Source of the DNA: JBFELU01 sp041572755
GTDB lineage: Bacteria > Actinomycetota > Acidimicrobiia > Spongiisociales > UBA11373
DNA length: 53,072 bases
Assembly (NCBI GenBank): GCA_041572755.1
Contig: JBFFRY010000017.1
Span: forward strand, 1 to 53,072
Direction: 5' to 3'
Shown: in pieces, positions 7,329-15,579 of the stretch
Position numbering within the stretch: position 1 is the first letter of the stretch
Layout of the letters: every line of letters begins with the position of its first letter
Notes under the pieces: generated by a model
Told to the model about the DNA's origin: nothing
The model's input: only the letters and a program-made list of their open reading frames with translations
The model's database searches: none
Position numbers and translations under genes: made by a program

Positions 7329-8159
7329 GTGAAGGCGTTCACGATCGCCGGTGGGATCAACGTGCTCATCGGGTTCGGGCTGTTGATCGCCGGTCTCCTC
7401 GCACCGGGGGAGGCCAGAGGGGGCCTCCTGGCAACCGGCGGCTTCATGCTGCCGTTCGGGCTCATCTTCTACCTGGTCGGGCGCAAGATCGGACCGGTCG
7501 CCGGGCTGCGACCGGGACTGATCGAGTCGGGGACCCCGACCGAGGCGCGGGTGACCGGCATGAGGGAGACGTCCGTCCGGGTGAACAACCGTCCGGTGAT
7601 CGGCTTCGACCTGGAGGTGACACCGCCCCGCGGCGGCGATCCCTACCCGGCCACGGTGAAGCAGGTGGTGCCGATGGCCGCCCTGGGGTCGATCCGCCCC
7701 GGCGTCTCGGTGGGGGTGGTCGTCGATCCGGTCGATCCCGCAAAGGTCGTGGTGGACTGGACCCGGGGCGTTCGAGAAGAACCGGCTCGGCTGAGTGATG
7801 CGGATCCGGAGGCGCTGATCGCTGCGATTCGGGAGATCCCGCCCGACCGCCGCAACCTGGCGGCCGAGACCCTGGCGCGGGGTCGTCGGGGCCGAGCCAC
7901 CATCACCCTCATGCAGCGCATGGGAGAACTCGTCGATCTGGGACTCGCCGACGAGGGCGATGCCGGATGGGAGGACGATCTGTTCCTCGTCGGCCTCGAC
8001 GTCAAGCTCCCGGGCTGGGACACCTATCCGGCTCAGATCCTCCACCGGGTCCCCGATGCCCTGGTCGGCCGGATCGGCCCTGGCCGGGAGGTCGAGGTGG
8101 CGGTCGACCGGGACGATCCGGAGCACCAGGTGGCCATCGATTGGGAGGCGACCCCCTAG
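7329..8159 (+). CDS. Membrane protein with duplicated soluble domain
   Basis: The 276-residue protein has two N-terminal membrane segments (about residues 5-25 and 33-51) and then two copies of a beta-rich domain. Copy 1 (about 67-145) contains 'PYPATVKQVVP' and ends 'VDPAKVVVDW'. Copy 2 (about 187-273) contains 'TYPAQILHRVP' and ends 'DPEHQVAIDW'. The copies align over their length, so they arose by internal duplication; a charged helical linker joins them. The repeated unit resembles DUF3592-type domains, though I am not certain. The GTG start fits the leaderless -10 at 7316. Function is unknown. Confidence 0.8.
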   Translation: MKAFTIAGGINVLIGFGLLIAGLLAPGEARGGLLATGGFMLPFGLIFYLVGRKIGPVAGLRPGLIESGTPTEARVTGMRETSVRVNNRPVIGFDLEVTPPRGGDPYPATVKQVVPMAALGSIRPGVSVGVVVDPVDPAKVVVDWTRGVREEPARLSDADPEALIAAIREIPPDRRNLAAETLARGRRGRATITLMQRMGELVDLGLADEGDAGWEDDLFLVGLDVKLPGWDTYPAQILHRVPDALVGRIGPGREVEVAVDRDDPEHQVAIDWEATP

Positions 8160-8182
8160 GTTCCTCACCCTCCTGGTACGGC

Positions 8183-8188
8183 TACCCT
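8183..8188 (+). promoter_or_regulatory. -10 element TACCCT, apparently leaderless
   Basis: Hexamer nine bases upstream of the ATG at 8198, with no ribosome site between them. Confidence 0.45.
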
Positions 8189-8197
8189 CGCCCGGAC

Positions 8198-10018
8198 ATG
8201 GCCAGGTATCGGGGCGTCGCCAATCTCACCGTCGCGGTCGTGGTGGCCGCAGCGTGTTCGGGGAGTTCCGGCGTCGCACCCGGTACCGAGGGTGACTCGT
8301 CGACCTCGAGCACGGGCGGCGACACGACGGCCCCGGCGACCTCGGCGTCGACGATCCCGCCTTCGGCTTGCGCCGTCACCGCTCCGGCTCCCTCCGGTGG
8401 AAGCGGGACCGAGTTCGTGGCGGGCGATGATGCGGCGGCAGTCGTGGTGGCCCTGTCGGAGGCGGCATTCGAGTGCGCCACCGATGTCGTGGTGGTCTCC
8501 GATGCTGATCTCGACCGGGCGGCCCTGGCCGCCCGCCTGGCAGCGGGGCTCAACGCACCGATGCTGGTGGACTCGCCACTCTCGACGGCGCTGGTGACCG
8601 CCGAATTGGATCGGCTTGCCCCACAGCGGGTGATGATGGTGGGTGGCGACGTCATCGCCACCCCTCCCGCCTTTGCCGAGGTGATTCCCTACGAGGGGGA
8701 CCTCGATGCGCTTGCCCTCCGGCTCGACGAGCTGATCGGCGTGCAGCAGGCAGTCGAGCTGCCGAGTCCCCCGGGGGCTGCCACCGTGTCCGCCGTCGTC
8801 GACTCGATCAACGAGGGCAGCCGGCTCCGGCCTCCGCCGACCACGACCACCACTACCACCACGATCAGTCCGAGCACCACCGCCCCGATCGACGATGTGA
8901 CGTCGACGACGGCCGAGCCGTCCACCGGTGAGGCCGAGTTCGCGCCGGTGCCCCTCGAAGGACCCCCGGCGGTGGTCACCGGCGCCGGCACCACCGGCGA
9001 GGTTTGGCTCGTCGATCTGAACAGCCCCCTGCCGGCTCTGGCCGCCGCCGTGGCGGCCGGTCTCACCGGCGGCCTCATGGGCCTCGTCGACGGATCCGAC
9101 CTGCGGCGAATCCCCGAGGTCGGTCGGGCGATTCAGGCCAGCGATGGCGGGGCCCGGATCGTGCGCCTCGTCGGCGACGTCCCGGAGGAGGAAGCCGAGT
9201 GGCAACTGCCGGTGATCACCGAGGGGAGCGAGTTGCCCGGGGGCGGCTTCCTGATGTTCCCGGGGCGGCGGCTGGTGGCCCTGTACGGGCATCCGGGAGC
9301 CCCGGCCCTCGGATCGCTGGGTGAACAGACGATGCGCCGCGGCCTCGACCGGATCGAGACCTTCCGGGAGGCCTATGAGGGCGACGGCGTCGACATGCTC
9401 CCCACCTGGGAGATCATCGCCACCATCGCCGATGCGGGGCCGGGTGCGGACGGCGACTACTCCAGCGAGACCTCCGTCGAGCAGCTCCGGGAGTGGGTCG
9501 ATTTTGCGGCGCAGCACGACATGTATGTGGTGCTGGACTTGCAGCCCGGCCGAACCGACTTCCTGACCCAGGCAAAGCTGTACGAGGAGCTGCTGCTCGA
9601 GCCTCACGTGGGACTGGCACTCGACCCGGAGTGGCGCCTCAAGCCGGACCAGGTTCACTTGCGCCAGATCGGCAGCGTGCGCGCCGCCGAGGTGAACACG
9701 GTCGTCGATTGGCTGGCAGAACTCGTACGCCGCAACGGCCTTCCCCAGAAGCTGCTGCTGCTCCACCAGTTCCGGCTCGACATGCTGGTCAACCGAGAGA
9801 ACATCCGGACCCCCCCGGAGCTGGCGGTCGTGATCCAGATGGACGGGCACGGCGATCTCCCCACGAAGCTGGGGACCTGGAGCTATATCACTGCCGGATG
9901 GGAGGAGTTCACCTGGCGGTATGGGTGGAAGAACTTCTTCGATGAGGACCGTCCCACCCCGAGCGCCGACGACGTGCTCTCGCTGACTCCCCAGGTGGTG
10001 TTCGTCAGCTTCCAGTGA
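8198..10018 (+). CDS. Lipoprotein with CWB2-like repeat and C-terminal TIM-barrel-like domain
   Basis: The 606-residue exported protein starts with a lipoprotein signal (lipobox 'AAAC', Cys20) and a Ser/Thr/Ala linker. Residues about 70-165 resemble a cell-wall-binding repeat 2 unit: alternating Val-rich strands, 'AALAARLAAGLNAPML' and 'RVMMVGGD'. A run of threonines (about residues 210-240) is a flexible wall spacer. The last 270 residues look like a hydrolase-type barrel, with 'LVALYGHPG', 'YVVLDLQPGRTDF', 'GLALDPEW' and 'VVIQMDGHGD' at predicted strand ends. Acidic residues in those strands could be catalytic, suggesting a surface glycosidase-like role; that is inference. ATG 8198 is preferred because the long upstream extension has no coding character and hides the signal peptide. 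Confidence 0.8.
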   Translation: MARYRGVANLTVAVVVAAACSGSSGVAPGTEGDSSTSSTGGDTTAPATSASTIPPSACAVTAPAPSGGSGTEFVAGDDAAAVVVALSEAAFECATDVVVVSDADLDRAALAARLAAGLNAPMLVDSPLSTALVTAELDRLAPQRVMMVGGDVIATPPAFAEVIPYEGDLDALALRLDELIGVQQAVELPSPPGAATVSAVVDSINEGSRLRPPPTTTTTTTTISPSTTAPIDDVTSTTAEPSTGEAEFAPVPLEGPPAVVTGAGTTGEVWLVDLNSPLPALAAAVAAGLTGGLMGLVDGSDLRRIPEVGRAIQASDGGARIVRLVGDVPEEEAEWQLPVITEGSELPGGGFLMFPGRRLVALYGHPGAPALGSLGEQTMRRGLDRIETFREAYEGDGVDMLPTWEIIATIADAGPGADGDYSSETSVEQLREWVDFAAQHDMYVVLDLQPGRTDFLTQAKLYEELLLEPHVGLALDPEWRLKPDQVHLRQIGSVRAAEVNTVVDWLAELVRRNGLPQKLLLLHQFRLDMLVNRENIRTPPELAVVIQMDGHGDLPTKLGTWSYITAGWEEFTWRYGWKNFFDEDRPTPSADDVLSLTPQVVFVSFQ

Positions 10019-10022
10019 CGGG

Positions 10023-10028
10023 TACCGT
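10023..10028 (+). promoter_or_regulatory. -10 element TACCGT, apparently leaderless
   Basis: Hexamer six bases upstream of the ATG at 10035; no Shine-Dalgarno in the gap. Confidence 0.45.
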
Positions 10029-10034
10029 GGCTCC

Positions 10035-11033
10035 ATGCGGGCCGCGCTCTTGTTCACCCCGGGGGGCCCGCTGCGGGTTGCCGAGGTGCCCGACCCGGTC
10101 CCGGCCGACGGCCAGGTTCTGATCCGAGTCACGGCGTGCGGCGTGTGTCGCACCGATCTCCACATTCGGGACGGTGAGCTTCCCGACCCCAAGCTTCCGC
10201 TGGTGCTCGGCCACGAGATCGTGGGCCGTGTGGTGGCCGCCGGAAGCGGCGTCACCGAACCGGTGATCGGCGATCGGGTGGGGGTGCCCTGGCTGGGCTG
10301 GACCTGCGGTCAGTGCCCCTGGTGCATCTCGGGCCGGGAGAACCTGTGTGATCGGGCGCGTTTCACCGGATACACCGTCGACGGCGGCTACGCCGAGCTC
10401 GTCGTCGCCGATGCCCGCTACTGCTTCGCGATACCGGTGGGATTCGACGACGTCGCCGCCGCGCCCTTGCTGTGTGCGGGATTGATCGGGTACCGGGCCT
10501 ATCGGCTCGCCGGTGAGGCCCGCCGAATCGGCCTATACGGCTTCGGGGCCGCGGCCCACCTGCTCACTCAGGTGGCCGTCGCAGAAGGCAGGGAGGTCTT
10601 CGCCTTCACCCGGCCCGGTGACTCCGACACGCAGGCATTCGCCCGCGAGCTCGGAGCGACCTGGTCGGGCGACGCCGACGAGGCCCTACCCGCCGACCTC
10701 GATGCCGCCATCATCTTCGCACCGGCCGGGGAACTGGTCCCGGTCGCCCTGGGAGCCGTCGCCAAGGGAGGGCGGGTCGTGTGCGCCGGAATCCACATGA
10801 GCGACGTTCCCTCGTTCCCCTACCGCCTGCTGTGGGAGGAGCGGTCCGTGGTCTCCGTGGCGAACCTCACGCGGGCTGACGGCGAGGCCTTCTTCGCGAC
10901 GGCAGCCGCCACCCCGCTCCGCACGATCACCGAGACCTTCCCCCTTGAGGAAGCTGAGGAGGCGCTCAGCAGGCTCCGGGCCGGGGCGGTGACCGGGGCC
11001 GCAGTGCTCCACTCGGGCTTTCCCAAACCCTGA
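10035..11033 (+). CDS. Zinc-dependent alcohol dehydrogenase family protein
   Basis: The 332-residue protein is a medium-chain, zinc-binding alcohol dehydrogenase. 'CGVCRTDLH' supplies the catalytic-zinc cysteine, 'GHEIVG' the His-Glu pair, and 'CGQCPWCISGRENLC' the four structural-zinc cysteines. The nucleotide-binding loop reads 'GLYGFGAAAH', a weaker form of the usual GxGxxG. Its 'TGYTVDGGYAE' region resembles the AdhA-like subgroup of mycobacteria. It should oxidize an alcohol or reduce an aldehyde with NAD(P)H; the substrate is not evident. It is a single gene with its own apparent leaderless promoter. Confidence 0.88.
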   Translation: MRAALLFTPGGPLRVAEVPDPVPADGQVLIRVTACGVCRTDLHIRDGELPDPKLPLVLGHEIVGRVVAAGSGVTEPVIGDRVGVPWLGWTCGQCPWCISGRENLCDRARFTGYTVDGGYAELVVADARYCFAIPVGFDDVAAAPLLCAGLIGYRAYRLAGEARRIGLYGFGAAAHLLTQVAVAEGREVFAFTRPGDSDTQAFARELGATWSGDADEALPADLDAAIIFAPAGELVPVALGAVAKGGRVVCAGIHMSDVPSFPYRLLWEERSVVSVANLTRADGEAFFATAAATPLRTITETFPLEEAEEALSRLRAGAVTGAAVLHSGFPKP

Positions 11034-11121
11034 ATCGGTCTTAACCGTCCTCGTACAGGCGTACCCGAACCTTCTCCTCGTAAGGATCCCCTGGATCACG
11101 GAGACACCGAGGAGGTGTGAG

Positions 11122-11700
11122 ATGAAGCAGACGCTCAAGATCGGCGTCACCGTCTTGCTGGTGATGGCCTTGACGATGTCCGGCATCGCCCTGGCCCAGA
11201 CCGGCGGCGGCGACGACGAGGCCGCGGCCGGCGACGGCCCGGTTGCCAAGATCCTGGAGGCGCTCGGCCCCCTGGTCGCAGACGGGACCATCACTCAGGC
11301 CCAGGCCGAAGCAGTGGCCGAGACCCTGGCTGAGGCGCTGCCGGAGCGTCGCCCCCATCGCGGTGCCCGGCTCTTGATCGGTGCCGCTGCCGAGTTTCTC
11401 GGCATGGAGGTCGAGGAGCTCGTGGCCCAGCTGCGGGACGGCGCCACCCTGGCCGAGATTGCCGGCAGCGAAACCGATGCCTTGATCGCTTCGCTGGTGG
11501 CCGACGTCGAGGAGAAGCTCGACGAGGCCGTCGCCAACGGGCGGATCACCCAGGAAGAAGCAGACGAGAAGCTGGCCGAAGCCACCGAGCGGATCACGAC
11601 CTTCGTCAACGAGGGTCCCCAGCGTCCCGGGGGTGGCGGGGGCCGGCCCGGCCCCGGCGACTTCGGTGGAGGTCCCCCCTGCGGCGGCGCCAGCACCTGA
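11122..11700 (+). CDS. Secreted helical-repeat protein, unknown function
   Basis: The 192-residue protein has a signal peptide (cleavage likely after 'GIALA', residue 25), an acidic linker and three helical units. Units 1 and 3 share an 'xGxITQxxA' motif ('DGTITQAQAEAVAETL' at 54-69, 'NGRITQEEADEKLAEA' at 139-154). Between them is 'LGMEVEELVAQLRDGATLAEIA', a pattern common in small exported proteins of Gram-positive bacteria. The tail is a Gly/Pro-rich low-complexity stretch. A strong GAGGAGGTG ribosome site precedes the ATG, in contrast to its leaderless neighbours, so it may be highly expressed. No enzymatic motif was seen. Confidence 0.8.
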   Translation: MKQTLKIGVTVLLVMALTMSGIALAQTGGGDDEAAAGDGPVAKILEALGPLVADGTITQAQAEAVAETLAEALPERRPHRGARLLIGAAAEFLGMEVEELVAQLRDGATLAEIAGSETDALIASLVADVEEKLDEAVANGRITQEEADEKLAEATERITTFVNEGPQRPGGGGGRPGPGDFGGGPPCGGAST

Positions 11701-11713
11701 CCCGAGAGACGTG

Positions 11714-11737
11714 GGAGGGGCCCTGCGGGGCCCCTCC
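11714..11737 (+). terminator. Perfect 10-bp hairpin after the secreted protein gene
   Basis: GGAGGGGCCC and GGGCCCCTCC pair perfectly around a TGCG loop, 13 bases after the stop at 11700 and upstream of the trkA -10. There is no U-tract, so it may be a GC-rich, tail-less terminator as often proposed in actinobacteria; function is inferred from position. Confidence 0.55.
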
Positions 11738-11768
11738 GGCGCGTCGCGGTCCGTCCGGTCGGCGGCGG

Positions 11769-11774
11769 TACGCT
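11769..11774 (+). promoter_or_regulatory. -10 element TACGCT of the trk genes, apparently leaderless
   Basis: Hexamer seven bases upstream of the trkA ATG at 11782; no ribosome site in between. Confidence 0.5.
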
Positions 11775-11781
11775 GGAGTCC

Positions 11782-13122
11782 ATGCCGGTTCCCATGCGTG
11801 TGGTCATCATCGGTGCTGGCCATGACGGCGCGTACCTGGCCGAACGCCTCATCGCCGAGGGTCAGGACGTCGTCGTCATCGAGGCCGACGAGGAGAAGGC
11901 GGCCAAGACCCAGGATCGGCTCGACGCGCTGGTGATCACCGGCAACGGCGCCAGTCCGACCGTGCTGAAGGAGGCCGGCGCCGAAGGGGCCGACCTCCTC
12001 TTGGCCGTGACCGACAACGATGGCGCCAACATGATGGCCTGCCACAGTGCCAAGGCCCTCGGTACTCGTCGCACCGTCGCTCGGGTCGAGGACACCGATC
12101 TGCGGGAGGTGTCGCCGGGGCTGGGGGTCGACGTGATCATCGATGCCCGAGAGTCGACGGCCCGGGAGGTGCTCGGCCTCGTGCGCTACCACGGGGTGTC
12201 CGATCTGGTCGAGTTCGCCGGGGGCCGACTGGCACTGGTCGGAGGAGCCGTCAAGGCGGGGTCGAAGGCCGCCGAGCAGAGCGTCGTGGAGCTGCGGCGC
12301 CGCGACCTGGAGCGGGACTGGGTTCTGGCCGCGCTCGTGCGTGACGGGCAAACGCTGATGGGGCGCGGGTTGTCGCGCTTCGAAGTCGGCGATCGGGCGC
12401 TGCTCATGGTCCGCTCCGAGGAGGTGCAGCGGGCCACCGATCTCATCGGCATCCACCACGGCACCGTCCGCAGGGTGGTGGTGCTCGGGGGCACCAGGAT
12501 CGCCGAGATGGCCGTCGAGCTGTTGATGGCAGACGGCATGAACGCCGTCATCGTCAAGGCCGAAGGGGAAAGGGCTGCCGCCATCGCCCGCCGCAGCGAG
12601 GCGCTCGTCGTCCACGGCAGCCCCACCGATCCCGAGGTCCTGGATCGACTCGGCCTCGGAGACGGCGATGTCGTGGTGGCCCTGAGCGGGTGGGACGAGG
12701 TCAACCTCATGGGGTGCCTGGTGGCGCGGGCCGTGGGTGCCCCCCATACGATCGCTCGGTTCGGTCGCCTGCAGGTGGCCGGTCTCCTCGAGGGCGTCGG
12801 TATCGATGCCACCGTGTCGTCCCGGGTGGCCGCCGCAAACGCCATCCTTCGCTTCGTTCGCCGTGACCGGATCCTGTCCGTGGCGACCTTCAAAGGCACG
12901 TCGGCCGAGGCGATGGAGATCGAGGTCAACCCGAATGCTCCCGCGGTCGGCCTCACCCTCGCCGAGTTGCCCATCCCCGACGATGCGGTGGTCGGCGGGT
13001 TCATCCGCGGCAACGACGTGTTCCTTCCCACCGGACGGTCCGTGATCCAGGGCAGGGACCACCTGATCGTGTTGGCGGCCCCCGGTTCGATCGAAGAGGT
13101 CGAGCGGCTCTTCGCCGGCTGA
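11782..13122 (+). CDS. trkA: Trk system potassium uptake regulatory protein TrkA
   Basis: The 446-residue protein has the full TrkA architecture of two RCK units, each an NAD-binding Rossmann domain plus a TrkA-C domain. The first unit has a proper dinucleotide motif ('GAGHDGAYLA') and the acidic residue after strand 2 ('VVVIEAD'). In the second unit the loop is degenerate ('LGGTRIAEMA'), so nucleotide binding is probably limited to the first half. It forms the cytoplasmic gating ring of the TrkH channel. Its stop overlaps the trkH start by one base (TGATG), so the two are translated together. Confidence 0.93.
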   Translation: MPVPMRVVIIGAGHDGAYLAERLIAEGQDVVVIEADEEKAAKTQDRLDALVITGNGASPTVLKEAGAEGADLLLAVTDNDGANMMACHSAKALGTRRTVARVEDTDLREVSPGLGVDVIIDARESTAREVLGLVRYHGVSDLVEFAGGRLALVGGAVKAGSKAAEQSVVELRRRDLERDWVLAALVRDGQTLMGRGLSRFEVGDRALLMVRSEEVQRATDLIGIHHGTVRRVVVLGGTRIAEMAVELLMADGMNAVIVKAEGERAAAIARRSEALVVHGSPTDPEVLDRLGLGDGDVVVALSGWDEVNLMGCLVARAVGAPHTIARFGRLQVAGLLEGVGIDATVSSRVAAANAILRFVRRDRILSVATFKGTSAEAMEIEVNPNAPAVGLTLAELPIPDDAVVGGFIRGNDVFLPTGRSVIQGRDHLIVLAAPGSIEEVERLFAG

Positions 13123-14600
13123 TGGCAGTCGAGCGCATCACCCAGCGGCGCCGCCCCGACCGACGTCTGGCCTACATCATCGGTGCCGTCGTCGCCGCCG
13201 GAGGCGTCGCCATGGTGCCGGCCGCAGCCACCGCCGCCGGGTACCGGGAATGGTCCGACGCCGCCGGGATCGCCGGTGCGGCGGCGGTCACCGTGACCGC
13301 CGGGCTCCTCGCCTGGCGGGTGTGGGGCCGTCCCGGGGAGTTGACCACGCGTGAGGGGTTCGCCGCAGCCGGTCTCGCCTACTTCGTGCTCGCCGCGTTC
13401 GGCATGCTCCCCTATCTCTTCACCGGGGCGATCTCCGAGGTCACCGATGCCTACTTCGCCGCCGCCGCGGGCTTCACGACCACCGGATCGGCCGTGACCG
13501 ACCCCTCCCAACTGTCCCACGGCATCCTCATCTGGAGAGCGACCACCCAGTGGCTCGGGGGGATGGGGATCATCGTGCTGTCGATCGCCATCCTTCCCAC
13601 TCTGGGCGTCGGTGGGGTGCAGTTGGCGAGAGCCGAGGCACCGGGGCCGGAGCCCGACCGGCTCACCCCCCGGTTTCGAGAGACCGCCAAACGCCTCTGG
13701 CTCGTCTATCTGGCGATGACCGCTCTCGCCCTCCTGCTGCTGTCGCTCGGCGACATGAGCCCCTTCCAGGCCGTGGCTCATGGCCTCACCACCGTGTCGT
13801 CGGGCGGTTTCGGTACCGAACCGGACTCGGTGGCCGGATTCTCGGCCTACACCCAATGGGTGATCATCGGGTTCATGTTCGCCACCGGCGTGTCGTTCGC
13901 ACTCCACTACCGGGCGCTGCGCCACCCCGGGGTCTACCTGCGCAACTCGGAGTTCCGGCTCTACGCCGGCATCGTGGCCGGTGCCGCAGTCCTCATCGTG
14001 GCCGGGCTGTGGGCCGAGGCCGGCGGGATGGAGAGCATCCGCAATGGGGTCTTTGCAGCGGTGGCCCTGGTCACCACCACGGGGTTCGTCACCGATGACT
14101 TCGCCGGATGGGTCGAGTGGCTCCAGATCGGTGTGGTCGTGCTCATGTTCTGCGGCGCCATGGCCGGATCGACATCGGGTTCCATCAAGACATTCCGTTA
14201 CGGCGTCCTGTTTCGCTCGTCATCCGCCGATCTGAAGCGCCTCGTCTACCCGGACGCCATCCTGGTGACCCGCTTCGGGGGGAAGCCGGTGCCACCGCAG
14301 ATCGCGGCGAGTATCCAGTCGTTCTTCATCTTCTACATGCTCGCCTTCGTGGCGGGGACCGTGCTGCTGGCGATCTCTGAGGCAGCGTTCGGCGACGGAA
14401 CCGACTTGATCACCGCCACATCGGCGGTGGCCTCGGCGATCGGGAACATCGGCCCCGGTCTCGGGGAGGTGGGCCCCAGCGGCACCTATGCCGGGATCAC
14501 CATCGGGGGGAAGTGGCTGTTGTCGTTCCTCATGATCCTGGGCCGCCTCGAGATCTTCCCGGTGCTGTTGCTGTTCACCCGCCACCTGTGGCGGCGTTGA
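13122..14600 (+). CDS. trkH: Trk system potassium uptake protein TrkH
   Basis: The 492-residue integral membrane protein belongs to the TrkH/KtrB family of potassium-translocating subunits. The four pore-loop repeats can be read: 'GFTTTGSAVTD', 'TTVSSGGFGTE', 'VTTTGFVTDD' and 'SAIGNIGPGLG', each carrying the central Gly of the selectivity filter. At least ten hydrophobic segments surround them. With TrkA it forms the complete low-affinity potassium uptake channel. ATG 13122 overlaps the trkA stop. Length is normal for TrkH (about 480-500). Confidence 0.94.
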   Translation: MAVERITQRRRPDRRLAYIIGAVVAAGGVAMVPAAATAAGYREWSDAAGIAGAAAVTVTAGLLAWRVWGRPGELTTREGFAAAGLAYFVLAAFGMLPYLFTGAISEVTDAYFAAAAGFTTTGSAVTDPSQLSHGILIWRATTQWLGGMGIIVLSIAILPTLGVGGVQLARAEAPGPEPDRLTPRFRETAKRLWLVYLAMTALALLLLSLGDMSPFQAVAHGLTTVSSGGFGTEPDSVAGFSAYTQWVIIGFMFATGVSFALHYRALRHPGVYLRNSEFRLYAGIVAGAAVLIVAGLWAEAGGMESIRNGVFAAVALVTTTGFVTDDFAGWVEWLQIGVVVLMFCGAMAGSTSGSIKTFRYGVLFRSSSADLKRLVYPDAILVTRFGGKPVPPQIAASIQSFFIFYMLAFVAGTVLLAISEAAFGDGTDLITATSAVASAIGNIGPGLGEVGPSGTYAGITIGGKWLLSFLMILGRLEIFPVLLLFTRHLWRR

Positions 14601-14617
14601 GGCGGGAGCGCTCCGGT

Positions 14618-14623
14618 TAGGCT
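14618..14623 (+). promoter_or_regulatory. -10 element TAGGCT, apparently leaderless
   Basis: Hexamer nine bases upstream of the ATG at 14633, with no ribosome site. Confidence 0.45.
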
Positions 14624-14632
14624 CTGCGCCCA

Positions 14633-15475
14633 ATGCACTTCGGTCTGGCCTTTGCCAACACCGGTCCCGCCGTTGAACCGGAGGGCGCCGTCGCCGCTGC
14701 TCGAGCGGCCGAGCAGGCGGGCTTCGAATCGATGTGGACGGTGGAGCACGTCGTGGTACCCGCCGGCTACGCCTCGGCCTACCCCTACGCCCGCAGCGGC
14801 CGGATGGCGGGCGGTGCCGAGGACTTCGACATCCCCGCCCCGCTGGTGTGGTTGTCCTACGTGGCCGCGGTGACCTCGTCGATCCGGCTGGCAACCGGTG
14901 TGCTCATCCTTCCGCAGCGCAACCCGGTGATCCTCGCCAAGCAGGCGGCCACGCTCGACGTCTTGTCGGGCGGCAGGGTGGTGCTCGGGATCGGGTCCGG
15001 CTGGCTCGCCGAGGAGTTCGCGGCCCTCGGAGTGCCGTTCGCGGATCGGGGAGACCGCACCGACGATTCCATTCGAGCGCTGCGGGCACTGTGGACCGAG
15101 GATCTCGCCAGTCACCACGGCCCCGCCGCCTCGTTCGAGCGGGTCTACTCCCGCCCCCGTCCGGTGCAGCGCCCGATCCCGATCGTCGTCGGGGGTCACA
15201 GCAAGCGGGCGGCCCGCCGTGCCGGTGAGCTGGGCGATGGGTTCTTCCCCGGGACCCGGCCCCGGGAGGTGGTCGCCGACCTGATCGCCCATGCGCGACG
15301 GGCGGCCGAGGAGGCGGGCCGCGACCCCGACGCCCTCGAGATCACCGTCGGGTCTCCGCCGGATCCGGCCCGGATCGAGGCCTGGGCCGAGGCGGGTGTC
15401 GATCGAGTCGTGGTCGCCTTGCCGGGCGCCGAGCACGTTGCCGCATTCGACGAGGTGATTCGCACCTACGCCTGA
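14633..15475 (+). CDS. LLM class (probably F420-dependent) oxidoreductase
   Basis: The 280-residue protein is a luciferase-like monooxygenase fold enzyme of the actinobacterial TIGR03619-like subgroup. Characteristic stretches are 'GFESMWTVEHVVVP' near residue 31, 'TGVLILPQRNPVILAKQAATLD' and 'VVLGIGSGWLAEEF'. Members usually use reduced F420 as hydride donor, although some use FMN. It is a stand-alone gene. The substrate cannot be inferred. A strong inverted repeat follows its stop codon (15523-15557). Confidence 0.88.
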   Translation: MHFGLAFANTGPAVEPEGAVAAARAAEQAGFESMWTVEHVVVPAGYASAYPYARSGRMAGGAEDFDIPAPLVWLSYVAAVTSSIRLATGVLILPQRNPVILAKQAATLDVLSGGRVVLGIGSGWLAEEFAALGVPFADRGDRTDDSIRALRALWTEDLASHHGPAASFERVYSRPRPVQRPIPIVVGGHSKRAARRAGELGDGFFPGTRPREVVADLIAHARRAAEEAGRDPDALEITVGSPPDPARIEAWAEAGVDRVVVALPGAEHVAAFDEVIRTYA

Positions 15476-15522
15476 CGCGCCCCCCTTCCATCCGATAGCA
15501 TCTCGGCGAAGACCGACCCGTG

Positions 15523-15557
15523 TCCGGCGTCGGCGGCCGCCTGCCGCCGACGCCGGA
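15523..15557. repeat. Perfect 14-bp inverted repeat upstream of the protease gene
   Basis: TCCGGCGTCGGCGG (15523-15536) and CCGCCGACGCCGGA (15544-15557) are exact reverse complements separated by a 7-nt spacer. The repeat lies 47 nt after the oxidoreductase stop and ends 8 nt before the TAGGGT hexamer of the next gene. It could be a tail-less terminator for the upstream gene or an operator overlapping the protease promoter -35 region. Confidence 0.7.
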
Positions 15558-15565
15558 GTGTCGTC

Positions 15566-15571
15566 TAGGGT
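15566..15571 (+). promoter_or_regulatory. -10 element TAGGGT, apparently leaderless
   Basis: Hexamer eight bases upstream of GTG 15580, immediately after the inverted repeat. Confidence 0.45.
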
Positions 15572-15579
15572 GGTGCCCC

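Noticed and set aside
8841..8900. Repeated ACC/ACT codon run as a DNA microsatellite
   Set aside because: It encodes the Thr-rich spacer of an exported protein, a common feature of such proteins.
15520..15579. Upstream GTG (15520) as the protease start
   Set aside because: It would add 20 residues before the signal peptide and put the inverted repeat inside the gene; GTG 15580 has a -10 at the right distance.
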